A program made the position numbers and the translations under genes. 31,074 bases of DNA from positions 1-31,074 of the forward strand of contig JAZRFL010000143.1 in the NCBI GenBank assembly GCA_045661365.1, given 5' to 3'. The notes under the pieces are model-generated. The model searched no databases. It saw only the letters and a program-made list of their open reading frames with translations, and was not told the DNA's origin. Below, in pieces: positions 1 to 7,745 of this stretch; within the stretch, counting starts at the first letter, position 1, and every line of letters starts with the position of its first letter. This DNA comes from UMGS1484 sp045661365. Its GTDB lineage: Bacteria; Bacillota; Clostridia; Oscillospirales; Acutalibacteraceae.

Positions 1-1649
1 TGGGTGGAATTGAAATCTCTGCCAAGGAACACTTCTTCCTGATGTTTGCCGTAAACAATGGGGCCCAGTTTTTCACTCATACCGTACTTCATAATCATTT
101 TTTGTGCCATTTCGGTAGCACGTTGCAAATCGTTGGAAGCACCGGTACAAATATCACTTTGGGTAAGCTCTTCTGCCACACGTCCCCCAAGCAGAGAGCA
201 GATCTGTTCTTTGAGTTGTTGACGCGAGGTGTGGGACTGGTCGTCGGCAGGACGGTACATGGTATACCCTGCCGCCATGCCACGGGGAATAATCGAGATT
301 TGATGCACCTCGTCTTGAGTGGGCAGGTAATAAGAAACGATCGCATGTCCCGCTTCGTGATAACTGGTGATCAGTTTATCTTTATCTTTGATCACACGGG
401 ATTTCTTTTCTACCCCCATAACAACCTTGATGGTGGCTTCTTCAATATCGCTTTCCACAATTGCTTTGGCTTTTTTGCGAGCCGCCAGCAATGCCGCTTC
501 GTTCAGCAGATTTTCCAAATCAGCACCGGTAAATCCGGCGGTGGTTTGCGCAATCACTTTCAAATCTACGTCGGGACCAAAGGGCTTCCCTCTGGCATGC
601 ACCCGCAAAATAGCTTCTCGACCCTTTACATCGGGATACCCCACCACGATTTGTCGGTCAAATCGACCGGGGCGAAGCAACGCAGGATCAAGCACGTCTG
701 AACGGTTGGTTGCCGCAATCACAATAACCCCTTCATTGGGACCAAAACCGTCCATTTCCACCAACAATTGGTTTAAGGTTTGCTCCCGCTCATCGTGACC
801 ACCGCCAAGGCCGGTACCACGTTGGCGACCGACGGCGTCGATCTCGTCAATAAATACAATAGCAGGCGAATTCTTTTTGGCTTCTCCAAACAAATCACGC
901 ACACGGGAAGCACCTACACCCACAAACATTTCCACAAAATCCGAGCCGGAAATGGAGTAGAAGGGCACACCTGCTTCTCCTGCCACTGCACGGGCAAGCA
1001 AGGTCTTACCGGTACCCGGAGGGCCCACCAATAAAACGCCCTTGGGAATGCGTGCACCCATGTCGTTGAACCGAGAGGGGTTTTTAAGGAATTCTACGAT
1101 TTCTGCCAATTCCTCTTTTTCTTCGTCTGCTCCCGCCACGTCGGCAAAGGTGGTTTTCTTTTTGCCGTCGGACTTTTTATAGCGAGCCTTACCAAAGCCC
1201 ATAGCTTTGTCGTTGCCCATGCTGGCAGACATTTTACGCATCATAAAGAACCAAAAGAACCCAATTACCGCAATCAGCAACAAGGTGGGCAAAAAGCTGA
1301 CGATCCACGAGGTTTTGCTCACCGTGTAATTGTAAGAAATGGTTTCGGCATTTTCTTCGGTGTTGGTGTATTGCTCGATCAAAATCTCTTTGATGTCGTT
1401 GTAAAAAACGCTCACATCCGCCACTTCGTAGGTCACGGTTTGGTCGGAGCCTTTTTCCACGTATTGCAATTCACCCGAAGTCATGTTCAGCTCAAAACTC
1501 TCGATCTTTCCGTCGTAAAACTTGGAGACCACTTCGGAATATTTTGGCTTTTCGGCATCGTTGACCTGTCCCATAGCGGCAATGGCAATCACAATGACCA
1601 GCAACGGAATCCCGATCAACAATAAGGTGTTTCTCAAATTCTTATTCAT
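1..1649 (-). CDS. ftsH: ATP-dependent zinc metalloprotease FtsH (3' end outside window)
   Basis: Membrane-anchored AAA+ protease that extracts and degrades misfolded membrane proteins and short-lived regulators. Reading the minus strand gives about 549 codons without a stop, so the C-terminus lies beyond base 1. Visible in order: an N-terminal membrane segment (starts MNKNLRNTLLLIG), an extracytoplasmic stretch of about 80 residues, a second membrane segment near residues 110-130, Walker A GPPGTGKT near residue 210, Walker B IVFIDEIDAVG near 265, an intact second region of homology with AATNR and RPGRFDR, and the zinc-site HEAGH near residue 430. The ATG at 1647-1649 is preceded by GGAGTG, which overlaps the tilS stop codon, so translation is probably coupled to tilS. 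It is the third gene of a dnaB-tilS-ftsH run. Identification is near certain. Confidence 0.97.
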   Translation of the reverse strand, partial: MNKNLRNTLLLIGIPLLVIVIAIAAMGQVNDAEKPKYSEVVSKFYDGKIESFELNMTSGELQYVEKGSDQTVTYEVADVSVFYNDIKEILIEQYTNTEENAETISYNYTVSKTSWIVSFLPTLLLIAVIGFFWFFMMRKMSASMGNDKAMGFGKARYKKSDGKKKTTFADVAGADEEKEELAEIVEFLKNPSRFNDMGARIPKGVLLVGPPGTGKTLLARAVAGEAGVPFYSISGSDFVEMFVGVGASRVRDLFGEAKKNSPAIVFIDEIDAVGRQRGTGLGGGHDEREQTLNQLLVEMDGFGPNEGVIVIAATNRSDVLDPALLRPGRFDRQIVVGYPDVKGREAILRVHARGKPFGPDVDLKVIAQTTAGFTGADLENLLNEAALLAARKKAKAIVESDIEEATIKVVMGVEKKSRVIKDKDKLITSYHEAGHAIVSYYLPTQDEVHQISIIPRGMAAGYTMYRPADDQSHTSRQQLKEQICSLLGGRVAEELTQSDICTGASNDLQRATEMAQKMIMKYGMSEKLGPIVYGKHQEEVFLGRDFNST

Positions 1650-1653
1650 TCTA

Positions 1654-3009
1654 TCACTCCATTAAGGTGTTATTTATGATCAAATCGAAAATCATGCGTG
1701 TTTTTTTGGTAGGAACAGCGCGAAGATCGGCTCCTATTCCCTCTACCCACAAAACACCGTTCTCATCGGCCAAAACCAGCAAACAAGACCGATCCCACAC
1801 AGGAATTTTCATTTCATTCAACAGTTTTTTCAGCGACTTGCGAGGACGACCCGGCAAAGCAATGCTGTCACCCGCTCGACGATTGCGAAACACAGGCTGT
1901 GTTCCTATTGTATCACAATCCAATTGGTTATATGTTACAAAATTATGAATATTTTGGGCTTGTTCCACCGTTACGGTCACAGATTTGCCAACCAATTGAT
2001 AAACCCTGCTTTTTTTGGAAATGGCTACGCTGAAATCTATGGTTTTTTCTTCAGGGATCACCGAACGCAAAATTCCTCCCGAAACTTGCGCCTCACGGAC
2101 TCCTGCCAACGAGCATTTGCCATAGCCTTTATGAATCAGGGATTTGATTTTTTCAATGTGATAAGCCGATTCCTCTAAGCCCACCGAGCGAAGCCAATGC
2201 TTGATCGCATAGGTCAAGGGGACGTCTTGCGCTTGCCGCAAAACCCCAATGTCACATCCGTCGCCACAGCGGCTTTGTTCCAGCAGTTCTTTCCCCAAGC
2301 CAAGCAAAAAATCGCTGTCCCGCCGATTGGCATCACACATGCGGGTCACCGCTTTTAAAAATGAGGGGTTTTGTTGCTTTAAGCAAGGAATTACGTGATG
2401 GCGAATACGATTTCGTCGGTAATCGTCTTGCAAATTGGTAGAATCGGTCACGTACGGAATCTGATACCGCTCGCAATATTGCTCGATCATTTCGCGGGAA
2501 CATTCGATCAACGGTCGAATCACTCTGCCGGCGGGAAGAATCCCTCCCAGTCCTGTCACACCGGTGCCCCGCACCATATTCAAAAGCACGGTTTCGGCAT
2601 TGTCGTCGGCGGTATGGGCTGTAGCAATCTTGCCCTCGATCGGGTGCGGCGCCGTTTGTTGAAAAAAGGCATAGCGAAATCCTCTGGCGAATTCTTCCAC
2701 TCCTCGTCCCGCCGCACGGCTCATAGACAAAATATCGGCCTTTTTTACACGACAAGGCACGCCCCACTGACGGCAAACGTCTTCTACCAAGCGTTGATCC
2801 CGATCGGATTCTTCTCCTCGCAGGCAATGATTCACGTGGGCAACGATCAGGGTAAGATTCCACTCTTTTTGCAATTGCAACAACAGGTGAAGCAATGCCA
2901 TAGAATCAGCACCGCCCGAAACGCCGACCACGACCGTTTCATTTGGGGCGATCATATTGTACTTTGCCACGGTTTGTTTGACCGTATGCAATAAATTATC
3001 CTTCATCAT
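1654..3009 (-). CDS. tilS: tRNA(Ile)-lysidine synthase TilS
   Basis: Converts the wobble cytidine of the CAU-anticodon tRNA-Ile to lysidine using ATP and lysine, so that AUA is read as isoleucine; essential and cytoplasmic. The N-terminal PP-loop ATP-binding motif SGGADS is visible at about residues 29-34, followed by AHVNHCLRGEESD. The C-terminal TilS domain is recognisable from RNRRAGDSIALPG and the KKLLNEMKIP segment. About 451 residues, normal for the family. The open frame extends upstream to 3132, but that part overlaps dnaB and reads as low-quality basic peptide. I chose the ATG at 3007-3009; the adjacent ATG at 3004-3006 is equally possible, and neither has a strong ribosome site, which suggests coupling to dnaB 17 bases upstream. 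hpt, which often lies between tilS and ftsH in Firmicutes, is absent. Confidence 0.95.
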   Translation of the reverse strand: MMKDNLLHTVKQTVAKYNMIAPNETVVVGVSGGADSMALLHLLLQLQKEWNLTLIVAHVNHCLRGEESDRDQRLVEDVCRQWGVPCRVKKADILSMSRAAGRGVEEFARGFRYAFFQQTAPHPIEGKIATAHTADDNAETVLLNMVRGTGVTGLGGILPAGRVIRPLIECSREMIEQYCERYQIPYVTDSTNLQDDYRRNRIRHHVIPCLKQQNPSFLKAVTRMCDANRRDSDFLLGLGKELLEQSRCGDGCDIGVLRQAQDVPLTYAIKHWLRSVGLEESAYHIEKIKSLIHKGYGKCSLAGVREAQVSGGILRSVIPEEKTIDFSVAISKKSRVYQLVGKSVTVTVEQAQNIHNFVTYNQLDCDTIGTQPVFRNRRAGDSIALPGRPRKSLKKLLNEMKIPVWDRSCLLVLADENGVLWVEGIGADLRAVPTKKTRMIFDLIINNTLME

Positions 3010-3026
3010 GATTAACGCTAAATGAA

Positions 3027-4400
3027 TTAATATTCCATATCGTCTTCTTGGGCGACGAATTTCGCATACCGACCGTCCCAACGCAATTTGGCTTTTTCGG
3101 TAGGACCGTGACGGTTTTTTGCCACAATGCACATGGCTTCGTTGGGGTCTACCCCTTCCATGGGCTCGTCGGAAGTATTGGCATAGTAATGAGGACGGTG
3201 CAACAGCAAAACAATGTCGGCGTCCTGCTCGATCGAACCCGATTCACGCAGGTCAGACAGCTGCGGCATATGGGATTTGTTACTGCGATCTTGCCCCGCA
3301 CGAGAAAGCTGGGAACAAACAATTACGGGAATGTTCAATTCCTTTGCCATAATTTTCAGGTCACGAGTCATAGCCGACACTTCTTCTACACGGCTTTTTC
3401 CTCGACCGGTGGGTTGCAACAATTGCAAATAGTCAATAAATACAATATCCGGCTTGTTGCGGCGGAGCTTGGATTTGATTTGTTGCACCGTAATGGCAGA
3501 GGTTTCGTCAATATACAACTCCCCTTCGTACAACATGGTGGTAGCGGTGTTGATACGGCCCCATTCTTCCACGGTCAAGCCGCCTTGCCGCAGGCGAGAA
3601 ATGTCGATTGCCGCGTCAAACGAAAGCAACCGTTGTGCCAATTGGTCACGGGACATTTCCAAGTTGAAAAACGCAACCTTTTTGCGGGCGGTCACCGCCA
3701 TGTGCCGTGCCATGTTAACGATCAAACTGGTTTTCCCCATACCGGGACGGGCCCCTATGATAACCAAGTCCGAACGATGAAAGCCACCGATAATACGATC
3801 CACCGTAGACAAACCGGTAGAGATCCCTTGCATGTCTTTCCGTACCTCGGGATCGTCCATTTGGCTTAACCGTTCAATGGTCTCGTTGATCAATACGTCT
3901 TTTAATTTCACCAAGCCGGTGGTTTCTTTCCCTTGGCGAATGGCATAGATCCGTTGCTCGGCGGCATCGATCTGCAAAGCGGCAGGTACGGTAGCATCTT
4001 TGGCATGTTCTACCGTTTCACGGCCGGCTTCGATCAGCGAACGAATATAATATTTTTCTATAACCGCTTCGGCATAAGCCCCCACGTTTTTAATGGAGGG
4101 CACCAACTGTGCCAATTGGGTCAAATATTCTTTTCCGCCCGCCTGCTCATAATCGCCGCTGTTGCGTAGTTGCTCCAAAATCGTGACAAAATCCAGGGGC
4201 TTGTTTAGCGCGACCATGGTAGTCATAGCGTCGAATATCACACGATGTTGCGGCAAATAAAACTGTTCCGGTCGCAAGGACGACACCACGTCGTCATTCA
4301 TGCAAGACGGATCCAGCAAAACTGCCCCCAAAACCGATTGTTCATTTTCCAAGCTGTAGGGCATATTTACTCCCTCAAAAACTTCGGAAAACTCATTCAT
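3027..4400 (-). CDS. dnaB: Replicative DNA helicase DnaB
   Basis: Hexameric 5'-3' helicase that unwinds the chromosomal replication fork. The N-terminal DnaB domain (PYSLENEQSVLGAVLLDP, residues about 13-30) is followed by the RecA-like ATPase core with Walker A GARPGMGKT near residue 217, FFNLEMSRDQLAQRLL, the IVFIDYLQLL strand, and SDLRESGSIEQDAD with the arginine-finger region near the end. 457 residues, the usual size. The open frame allows a start at 4415, but the ATG at 4398-4400 has GGGGGTG 6 bases upstream and is preferred. First gene of the minus-strand run with tilS and ftsH, behind a strong promoter at 4430-4458. rplI, a common upstream partner, is not here. Confidence 0.97.
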   Translation of the reverse strand: MNEFSEVFEGVNMPYSLENEQSVLGAVLLDPSCMNDDVVSSLRPEQFYLPQHRVIFDAMTTMVALNKPLDFVTILEQLRNSGDYEQAGGKEYLTQLAQLVPSIKNVGAYAEAVIEKYYIRSLIEAGRETVEHAKDATVPAALQIDAAEQRIYAIRQGKETTGLVKLKDVLINETIERLSQMDDPEVRKDMQGISTGLSTVDRIIGGFHRSDLVIIGARPGMGKTSLIVNMARHMAVTARKKVAFFNLEMSRDQLAQRLLSFDAAIDISRLRQGGLTVEEWGRINTATTMLYEGELYIDETSAITVQQIKSKLRRNKPDIVFIDYLQLLQPTGRGKSRVEEVSAMTRDLKIMAKELNIPVIVCSQLSRAGQDRSNKSHMPQLSDLRESGSIEQDADIVLLLHRPHYYANTSDEPMEGVDPNEAMCIVAKNRHGPTEKAKLRWDGRYAKFVAQEDDMEY

Positions 4401-4429
4401 GGTACACACCCCCATAATAATGTCAGTTT

Positions 4430-4458
4430 ATTCTATCACATTTTGTTTCCACTGTCAA
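4430..4458 (-). promoter_or_regulatory. Sigma-A promoter of dnaB-tilS-ftsH
   Basis: On the minus strand TTGACA (4453-4458) and TAGAAT (4430-4435) are separated by exactly 17 bases, with a TGTGA extension before the -10. It lies about 30 bases upstream of the dnaB start. Confidence 0.8.
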
Positions 4459-4551
4459 TGTAAGAATCTCACAATAATTTTTCCTAATTTATGCATAAAC
4501 CGACCGCAAACGGGCACAATGAAAACAACCAAACAGAAAGGATGATATTTC

Positions 4552-5004
4552 ATGACGTTGACCCAAAAAGAAACCACATTTTTAAACGAGTTCAAAACCC
4601 AAGAGCAGTTGTGTATTGACAAATACACCAAGTATGCGGGAGAAGCCTGTGACAGTTGCCTGAAAAACCTGTTTACCGAGCTGGCGCAAGCCGAGCGAAC
4701 CCATTTGGACACCATTAATCAAATGCTAAACGGTCAGGAACCCCAAATGCAAGCCGCCCCCTCTGCCGTCCAATCGGTGTGTAAGCAAACCTCTTCTCAA
4801 TGCTCTGCCGAGGCACAAAAGAATGACAAAATGCTGTGCCAAGATATGTTGGCCATGGAAAAACACGTGTCGGGGGTCTATAACACCGGTGTGTTTGAAT
4901 TTGCCAATCCCGTACTGCGAGATGCCCTGGCGCATATTCAAAAAGAAGAACAAAACCACGGTGAAAAACTGTACTCCTATATGTCTGCCAACGGAATGTA
5001 TTAA
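4552..5004 (+). CDS. Coat-F-like ferritin-fold protein with putative di-iron motifs
   Basis: A 150-residue soluble, mostly helical protein resembling the spore-coat F (CotF) branch of the ferritin-like superfamily. There is no signal peptide. The ligand pattern of a di-metal four-helix bundle is visible: Glu18, Glu48-x-x-His51, Glu103 and Glu133-x-x-His136. This suggests an oxidase, peroxidase or iron-binding role rather than a purely structural coat protein, but activity is inferred. Six cysteines (21, 33, 36, 77, 84, 96) are unusual for such a small ferritin-like protein. Start supported by AGAAAGGATG upstream of the ATG. It is divergent from dnaB, and a bidirectional terminator follows. 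The upstream region has no clear sigma-A promoter; a GCATA...CACAATGA pair (about 17-base spacer) only weakly resembles sporulation promoters. Product class is moderately sure. Confidence 0.75.
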   Translation: MTLTQKETTFLNEFKTQEQLCIDKYTKYAGEACDSCLKNLFTELAQAERTHLDTINQMLNGQEPQMQAAPSAVQSVCKQTSSQCSAEAQKNDKMLCQDMLAMEKHVSGVYNTGVFEFANPVLRDALAHIQKEEQNHGEKLYSYMSANGMY

Positions 5005-5012
5005 GGCAAGCA

Positions 5013-5044
5013 AAAACCGTCGATGGGGTTCCATCGACGGTTTT
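5013..5044. terminator. Bidirectional intrinsic terminator
   Basis: A perfect 14-bp stem (5013-5026 with 5031-5044), GGTT loop, A-run on the left and T-run on the right. It sits between the convergent ferritin-like gene and the lipoprotein gene and can serve both. Confidence 0.9.
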
Positions 5045-5056
5045 GTTTTGTGCGAT

Positions 5057-5608
5057 TTATTTGTATTCTTTGCTGAGAAGCAGACTATTGCTCATGTCGT
5101 ACATTTCAACTATCACGGCTTCCAAAACAGGCAGCTCAGCCTTGATCAAACTAACCGAAGATTCCATCATAGAACCCATGCTGGCATCAAAACCATCCAC
5201 AACCGCTTGGGCATCTACCGCTACCAAATAGGTGTACTTATACACCAATTTGTTGCCGCGCGCTTCAATATCATATTGCAAGCCCATTTGTTGGAATTGA
5301 GCAGCGTTTTCTTGGTACTCAGAACTGGCTTTAAGACCGGCAACATATTCTGTTACTGTGCCATCATATTGAGGAATATCTGCATCTTGAACAGCACTGG
5401 TATATTGATCCAGAGCACTGGTAGCTTGATCCAGCGCATCTTGCATATCTTCTTGGTTACCGCCAAGTGCCGATTCCAAATCGCCCAAGGCTTCTTCCAT
5501 ATTGCTGACAGCCTCTTCTACTTTTTCCTCAGCGTCCTTTTTGTCACCACAAGCAACCAAGGTCAAAACCATCATGATCGCCAAAAGCAACGCCAAAACT
5601 TTTTTCAT
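5057..5608 (-). CDS. Lipoprotein, DUF4854-like
   Basis: A 183-residue exported lipoprotein. It has a classic type II signal: MKK, a hydrophobic stretch, and the lipobox LVAC with Cys20, followed by an acidic, helical, coiled-coil-prone linker (residues about 22-75). The C-terminal half (from about residue 88, with the DIEARGNKLVYKYTYL strand) resembles the DUF4854 family of Firmicute cell-surface lipoproteins, whose function is unknown. Start ATG supported by AAGGATG. Its promoter lies inside the 3' end of the upstream PAP2 gene, so it can be expressed separately. Family assignment is from memory of the motif and only moderately sure; lipoprotein export is very likely. Confidence 0.8.
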   Translation of the reverse strand: MKKVLALLLAIMMVLTLVACGDKKDAEEKVEEAVSNMEEALGDLESALGGNQEDMQDALDQATSALDQYTSAVQDADIPQYDGTVTEYVAGLKASSEYQENAAQFQQMGLQYDIEARGNKLVYKYTYLVAVDAQAVVDGFDASMGSMMESSVSLIKAELPVLEAVIVEMYDMSNSLLLSKEYK

Positions 5609-5655
5609 GTTTCATCATCCTTATCACATTTTTCCGACTTTTGTCGGTATGGGGT

Positions 5656-5684
5656 AGTTTACACCTATTGCGCCTATTTGTCAA
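5656..5684 (-). promoter_or_regulatory. Sigma-A promoter of the DUF4854-like lipoprotein
   Basis: TTGACA (minus strand, 5679-5684) and TAAACT (5656-5661), 17-base spacer. The -35 box overlaps the last codons of the PAP2 gene. A small CCGAC/GTCGG hairpin (about 5635-5648) lies in the leader. Confidence 0.65.
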
Positions 5685-6609
5685 GGGAAGATTTCCCCAA
5701 CTTTTCAAACCAACGGAAGGTCAGCGGCCATACCATGCCACCGGCAACCACTACCAAAAAGTAGCGGATCGCCCGCGCCAAATACGGATTGCCGTCAAAC
5801 AGCCATTCCAACGGAGTTTTGGTCAACTCTTTTGCCGCCAAGATCAGCAACAAGCCACCTGCCACCTTTAAGAGTTGCGCCCACCAAACCGCTTTGGTAG
5901 AAAAACGGATCACCTTGGTTTCCAAGGGGTATAAAAGCACCAAACCAACCGTGCATCCCAATAAACTCATGGCATCGTCTTTTGCTTTTAATAAATTTTC
6001 TGCTCCGTAAACCTCGGTAGGAAAAGAATAGCAAAACAAATACACCGTATATCCCACCAAGCAAGCAAAGATTGCCACCAAAATTCCCGGTAGCAAGGCG
6101 GGATGTTTTTCTGTTCTTTGGAACAACGGATACCCAATCAGCACCAGCAACAACGACTGTGCCACGGAAACACCCACGTCAAGCGGCGTGTGCACCCCCA
6201 AATATAAGCGAGAAAAGGGAACCAACACACACATGGCAATACATATCCACCGCAGCCATTTCCACGGAGACCAACGGGCAATACCGCCAAACATCCCCAC
6301 CGAGCATTGGGTATGGCCACTGGGGAAGGAATAGCCGTAGGCCCCCTCCTTTGCACTTTCTACCGCTTGAAAAGCGGGGTCTTTGATCCAGGGACGGGGA
6401 ATGCGAAAGGTCATTTTTAAGAACTGATTGATCACCGTTCCCAAAATACCCACCGAAAACAAGAAATACCCCTGTCGCTTGTCAATACACCAATAAAATG
6501 CCATGGCAATAACCATAAATACCGGGACTTCACCCACCAAAGTAATAACCGAGAAAAACGCATCCAACACGGGATTGCGAATGCTTTCCAACCAATATAA
6601 CAGGTCCAT
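5674..6609 (-). CDS. PAP2-family membrane phosphatase
   Basis: Integral membrane phosphatase of the type 2 phosphatidic acid phosphatase superfamily, likely acting on lipid phosphates such as phosphatidic acid, phosphatidylglycerol phosphate or undecaprenyl pyrophosphate at the outer face of the membrane. The three-part active-site signature is complete: Lys65 to Arg72-Pro73, Pro96-Ser-Gly-His99, and Ser133-Arg134 to His140 and Asp144. Several hydrophobic helices precede and follow; the C-terminal 150 residues add further predicted membrane helices, making it longer (311 residues) than minimal PAP2 proteins. ATG start supported by AAGGAG. Its own promoter is at 6639-6667. The exact substrate cannot be told from sequence. 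Confidence 0.9.
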   Translation of the reverse strand: MDLLYWLESIRNPVLDAFFSVITLVGEVPVFMVIAMAFYWCIDKRQGYFLFSVGILGTVINQFLKMTFRIPRPWIKDPAFQAVESAKEGAYGYSFPSGHTQCSVGMFGGIARWSPWKWLRWICIAMCVLVPFSRLYLGVHTPLDVGVSVAQSLLLVLIGYPLFQRTEKHPALLPGILVAIFACLVGYTVYLFCYSFPTEVYGAENLLKAKDDAMSLLGCTVGLVLLYPLETKVIRFSTKAVWWAQLLKVAGGLLLILAAKELTKTPLEWLFDGNPYLARAIRYFLVVVAGGMVWPLTFRWFEKLGKSSLDK

Positions 6610-6638
6610 ATGATTGCTCCTTCGTTTATGTCTTCTTT

Positions 6639-6667
6639 ATTATACTTCCTTGAAGGTTGCTTTGCAA
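6639..6667 (-). promoter_or_regulatory. Sigma-A promoter of the PAP2 gene
   Basis: Minus strand TTGCAA (6662-6667), 17-base spacer, TATAAT (6639-6644), 30 bases upstream of the start codon. Confidence 0.7.
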
Positions 6668-6677
6668 GAAAAAACAA

Positions 6678-6711
6678 AAAAGATCTGAGGGAAACTTCTC
6701 TCAGATCTTTT
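6678..6711 (-). terminator. Intrinsic terminator after the 6726-7475 lipoprotein gene
   Basis: Stem 6678-6691 with 6698-6711 (one G-T pair), six-base loop. On the minus strand it is followed by a T-rich run. It ends the upstream lipoprotein transcript just before the PAP2 promoter. Confidence 0.85.
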
Positions 6712-6725
6712 GCCAATTCAAAAAA

Positions 6726-7475
6726 TTATGCTTCTTCAGATGCCGTAGGCTCTGCCACGTCATCGGCTTTGGGAATCAGCTTCATTACGTTGGTGTAAAC
6801 GTTGGCTTCATAAAAATACAACGCACGCACCACTTGGCCGCCGGTTACGTCGGCTTCGGTGTCAACAACCGGTTCTTCCCCATCCACAGGAGCTTCTTCT
6901 GTCGAAGCGTCTTCCCCTTCTACGGGTGCCTGAATTGCGGTGCCCTCTGCCAAGGTCAATACCACCACTTCACCGTCCATAACGTAAGTGCCGGTCAATT
7001 CATAGCTGTCGCAAGAAATGGTGCATTCTCCGCCTTTGGTCAAAGCAACGGCGCATTCCTCACCGCCAATGGTAGCAACAAAAGAGAAATCGCTTTTGGT
7101 TTCGCCGGGACGTTGACCAACCATGTTGCTCATAAGGGTGGGAGCGTTTACCAAATAGTTTCCGGTATGGACCCATTCATCGGTACCGTCAAAATAAACG
7201 CTTTCCACCTTAATGGTGCAGTTACCGGTGGTGCCGTCGGCTTTTTGGTATTTCAAAGGATCGCCCGAAAGGGTCATGGCAACTTCGGCCTCCCCGGCAG
7301 GCATAGAAAGTTCATTGTATATTTCGTCCACAGAGCCCAAAGACAAGTCTTGGTAATCTCCGGCTACCTCTGCCGCAGTAATGCGAGCGGCGTTGGGGTC
7401 AAACGAAACGTCTTGACTGCAACCAACCAAGAACAGGATGCTGATCATCAAAATTCCGCAAAGTACTCTTTTCAT
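6726..7475 (-). CDS. Putative lipoprotein of unknown function
   Basis: About 249 residues starting MKRVLCGILMISILFLVGCSQ: a lipoprotein signal with lipobox LVGC, so it should be anchored to the outer face of the membrane. The middle (residues about 20-175) looks like mixed beta-rich globular sequence with repeated GxY/TGxY patterns; near 180-220 there is a Glu/Pro/Asp-rich linker, and the end returns to a more ordered segment. I recognise no family. The frame continues upstream to 7499, but the ATG at 7473-7475 has GGAGTG at suitable distance and begins the signal peptide, so I prefer it. It has its own promoter and terminator, hence is monocistronic. Confidence 0.8.
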   Translation of the reverse strand: MKRVLCGILMISILFLVGCSQDVSFDPNAARITAAEVAGDYQDLSLGSVDEIYNELSMPAGEAEVAMTLSGDPLKYQKADGTTGNCTIKVESVYFDGTDEWVHTGNYLVNAPTLMSNMVGQRPGETKSDFSFVATIGGEECAVALTKGGECTISCDSYELTGTYVMDGEVVVLTLAEGTAIQAPVEGEDASTEEAPVDGEEPVVDTEADVTGGQVVRALYFYEANVYTNVMKLIPKADDVAEPTASEEA

Positions 7476-7513
7476 ATCAATACACTCCAATAAACACAAT
7501 TAGTGATATTATT

Positions 7514-7542
7514 ACTATATCAAACCGCAGGAAAGTTGTCAA
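7514..7542 (-). promoter_or_regulatory. Sigma-A promoter of the 6726-7475 lipoprotein
   Basis: Minus strand TTGACA (7537-7542), 17-base spacer, TATAGT (7514-7519). Confidence 0.75.
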
Positions 7543-7572
7543 GGAAATTTCACGTTGTTTTTGAAAAAGCCG

Positions 7573-7601
7573 TTGACGAACCGACCAAAATATGGTACAC
7601 T
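7573..7601 (+). promoter_or_regulatory. Sigma-A promoter of the corC-type leader
   Basis: TTGACG (7573-7578), 17-base spacer, TACACT (7596-7601). Transcription would begin near 7608, giving a leader of about 138 bases before the transporter start codon. Confidence 0.75.
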
Positions 7602-7629
7602 ATGCCCAAGAAAGAGAGGATCTTTTGTT

Positions 7630-7701
7630 ATGGATTCTGAGGACAGTACCACTACTGCCAACACAAAATCAGTCATTACACACGCTTGCATGACTCTTTG
7701 A
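7630..7701 (+). CDS. Candidate leader peptide (23 aa) upstream of the CorC-type transporter
   Basis: A short frame reads MDSEDSTTTANTKSVITHAC then MTL and stop. It follows the predicted transcription start by about 22 bases and has AGAGAGGA about 10 bases before its ATG, an acceptable ribosome site. The stop codon TGA (7699-7701) begins in the three-base loop of the terminator hairpin that follows, so a ribosome finishing this frame must cover the left arm of that hairpin. Residues 2-5 are acidic (D,S,E,D), followed by Ser/Thr. An internal stem (7641-7659, one bulged A) lies in the coding part. That it is translated and regulatory is inference from geometry; no known leader-peptide family was recognised. 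Confidence 0.45.
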   Translation: MDSEDSTTTANTKSVITHACMTL

Positions 7702-7720
7702 GTCGTGCAGGTGTGTTTTT
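7680..7720 (+). terminator. Intrinsic terminator/attenuator in the transporter leader
   Basis: A 17-bp stem (7680-7696 with 7700-7716, three G-T pairs), TTT loop and a following run of T. It lies after the promoter and before the transporter ribosome site (AAGGAGA, 7730-7736), so it would stop transcription unless prevented. It overlaps the end of the upstream ORF. Confidence 0.75.
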
Positions 7721-7745
7721 GCGTTTTATAAGGAGAATTACGTTT

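Noticed and set aside
42..701. Long plus-strand ORFs opposite ftsH
   Set aside because: The minus strand encodes a complete FtsH ATPase and protease core; the plus-strand peptides show no domain.
2333..2863. 176-codon minus-strand ORF in another frame within tilS
   Set aside because: Arg/Ser-rich shadow of the TilS frame, with no start signal or domain.
7608..7745. Known riboswitch (M-box or yybP-ykoY) upstream of the CorC-type gene
   Set aside because: The leader is too short and lacks the conserved core sequences of both classes; the ORF-plus-terminator reading fits better.
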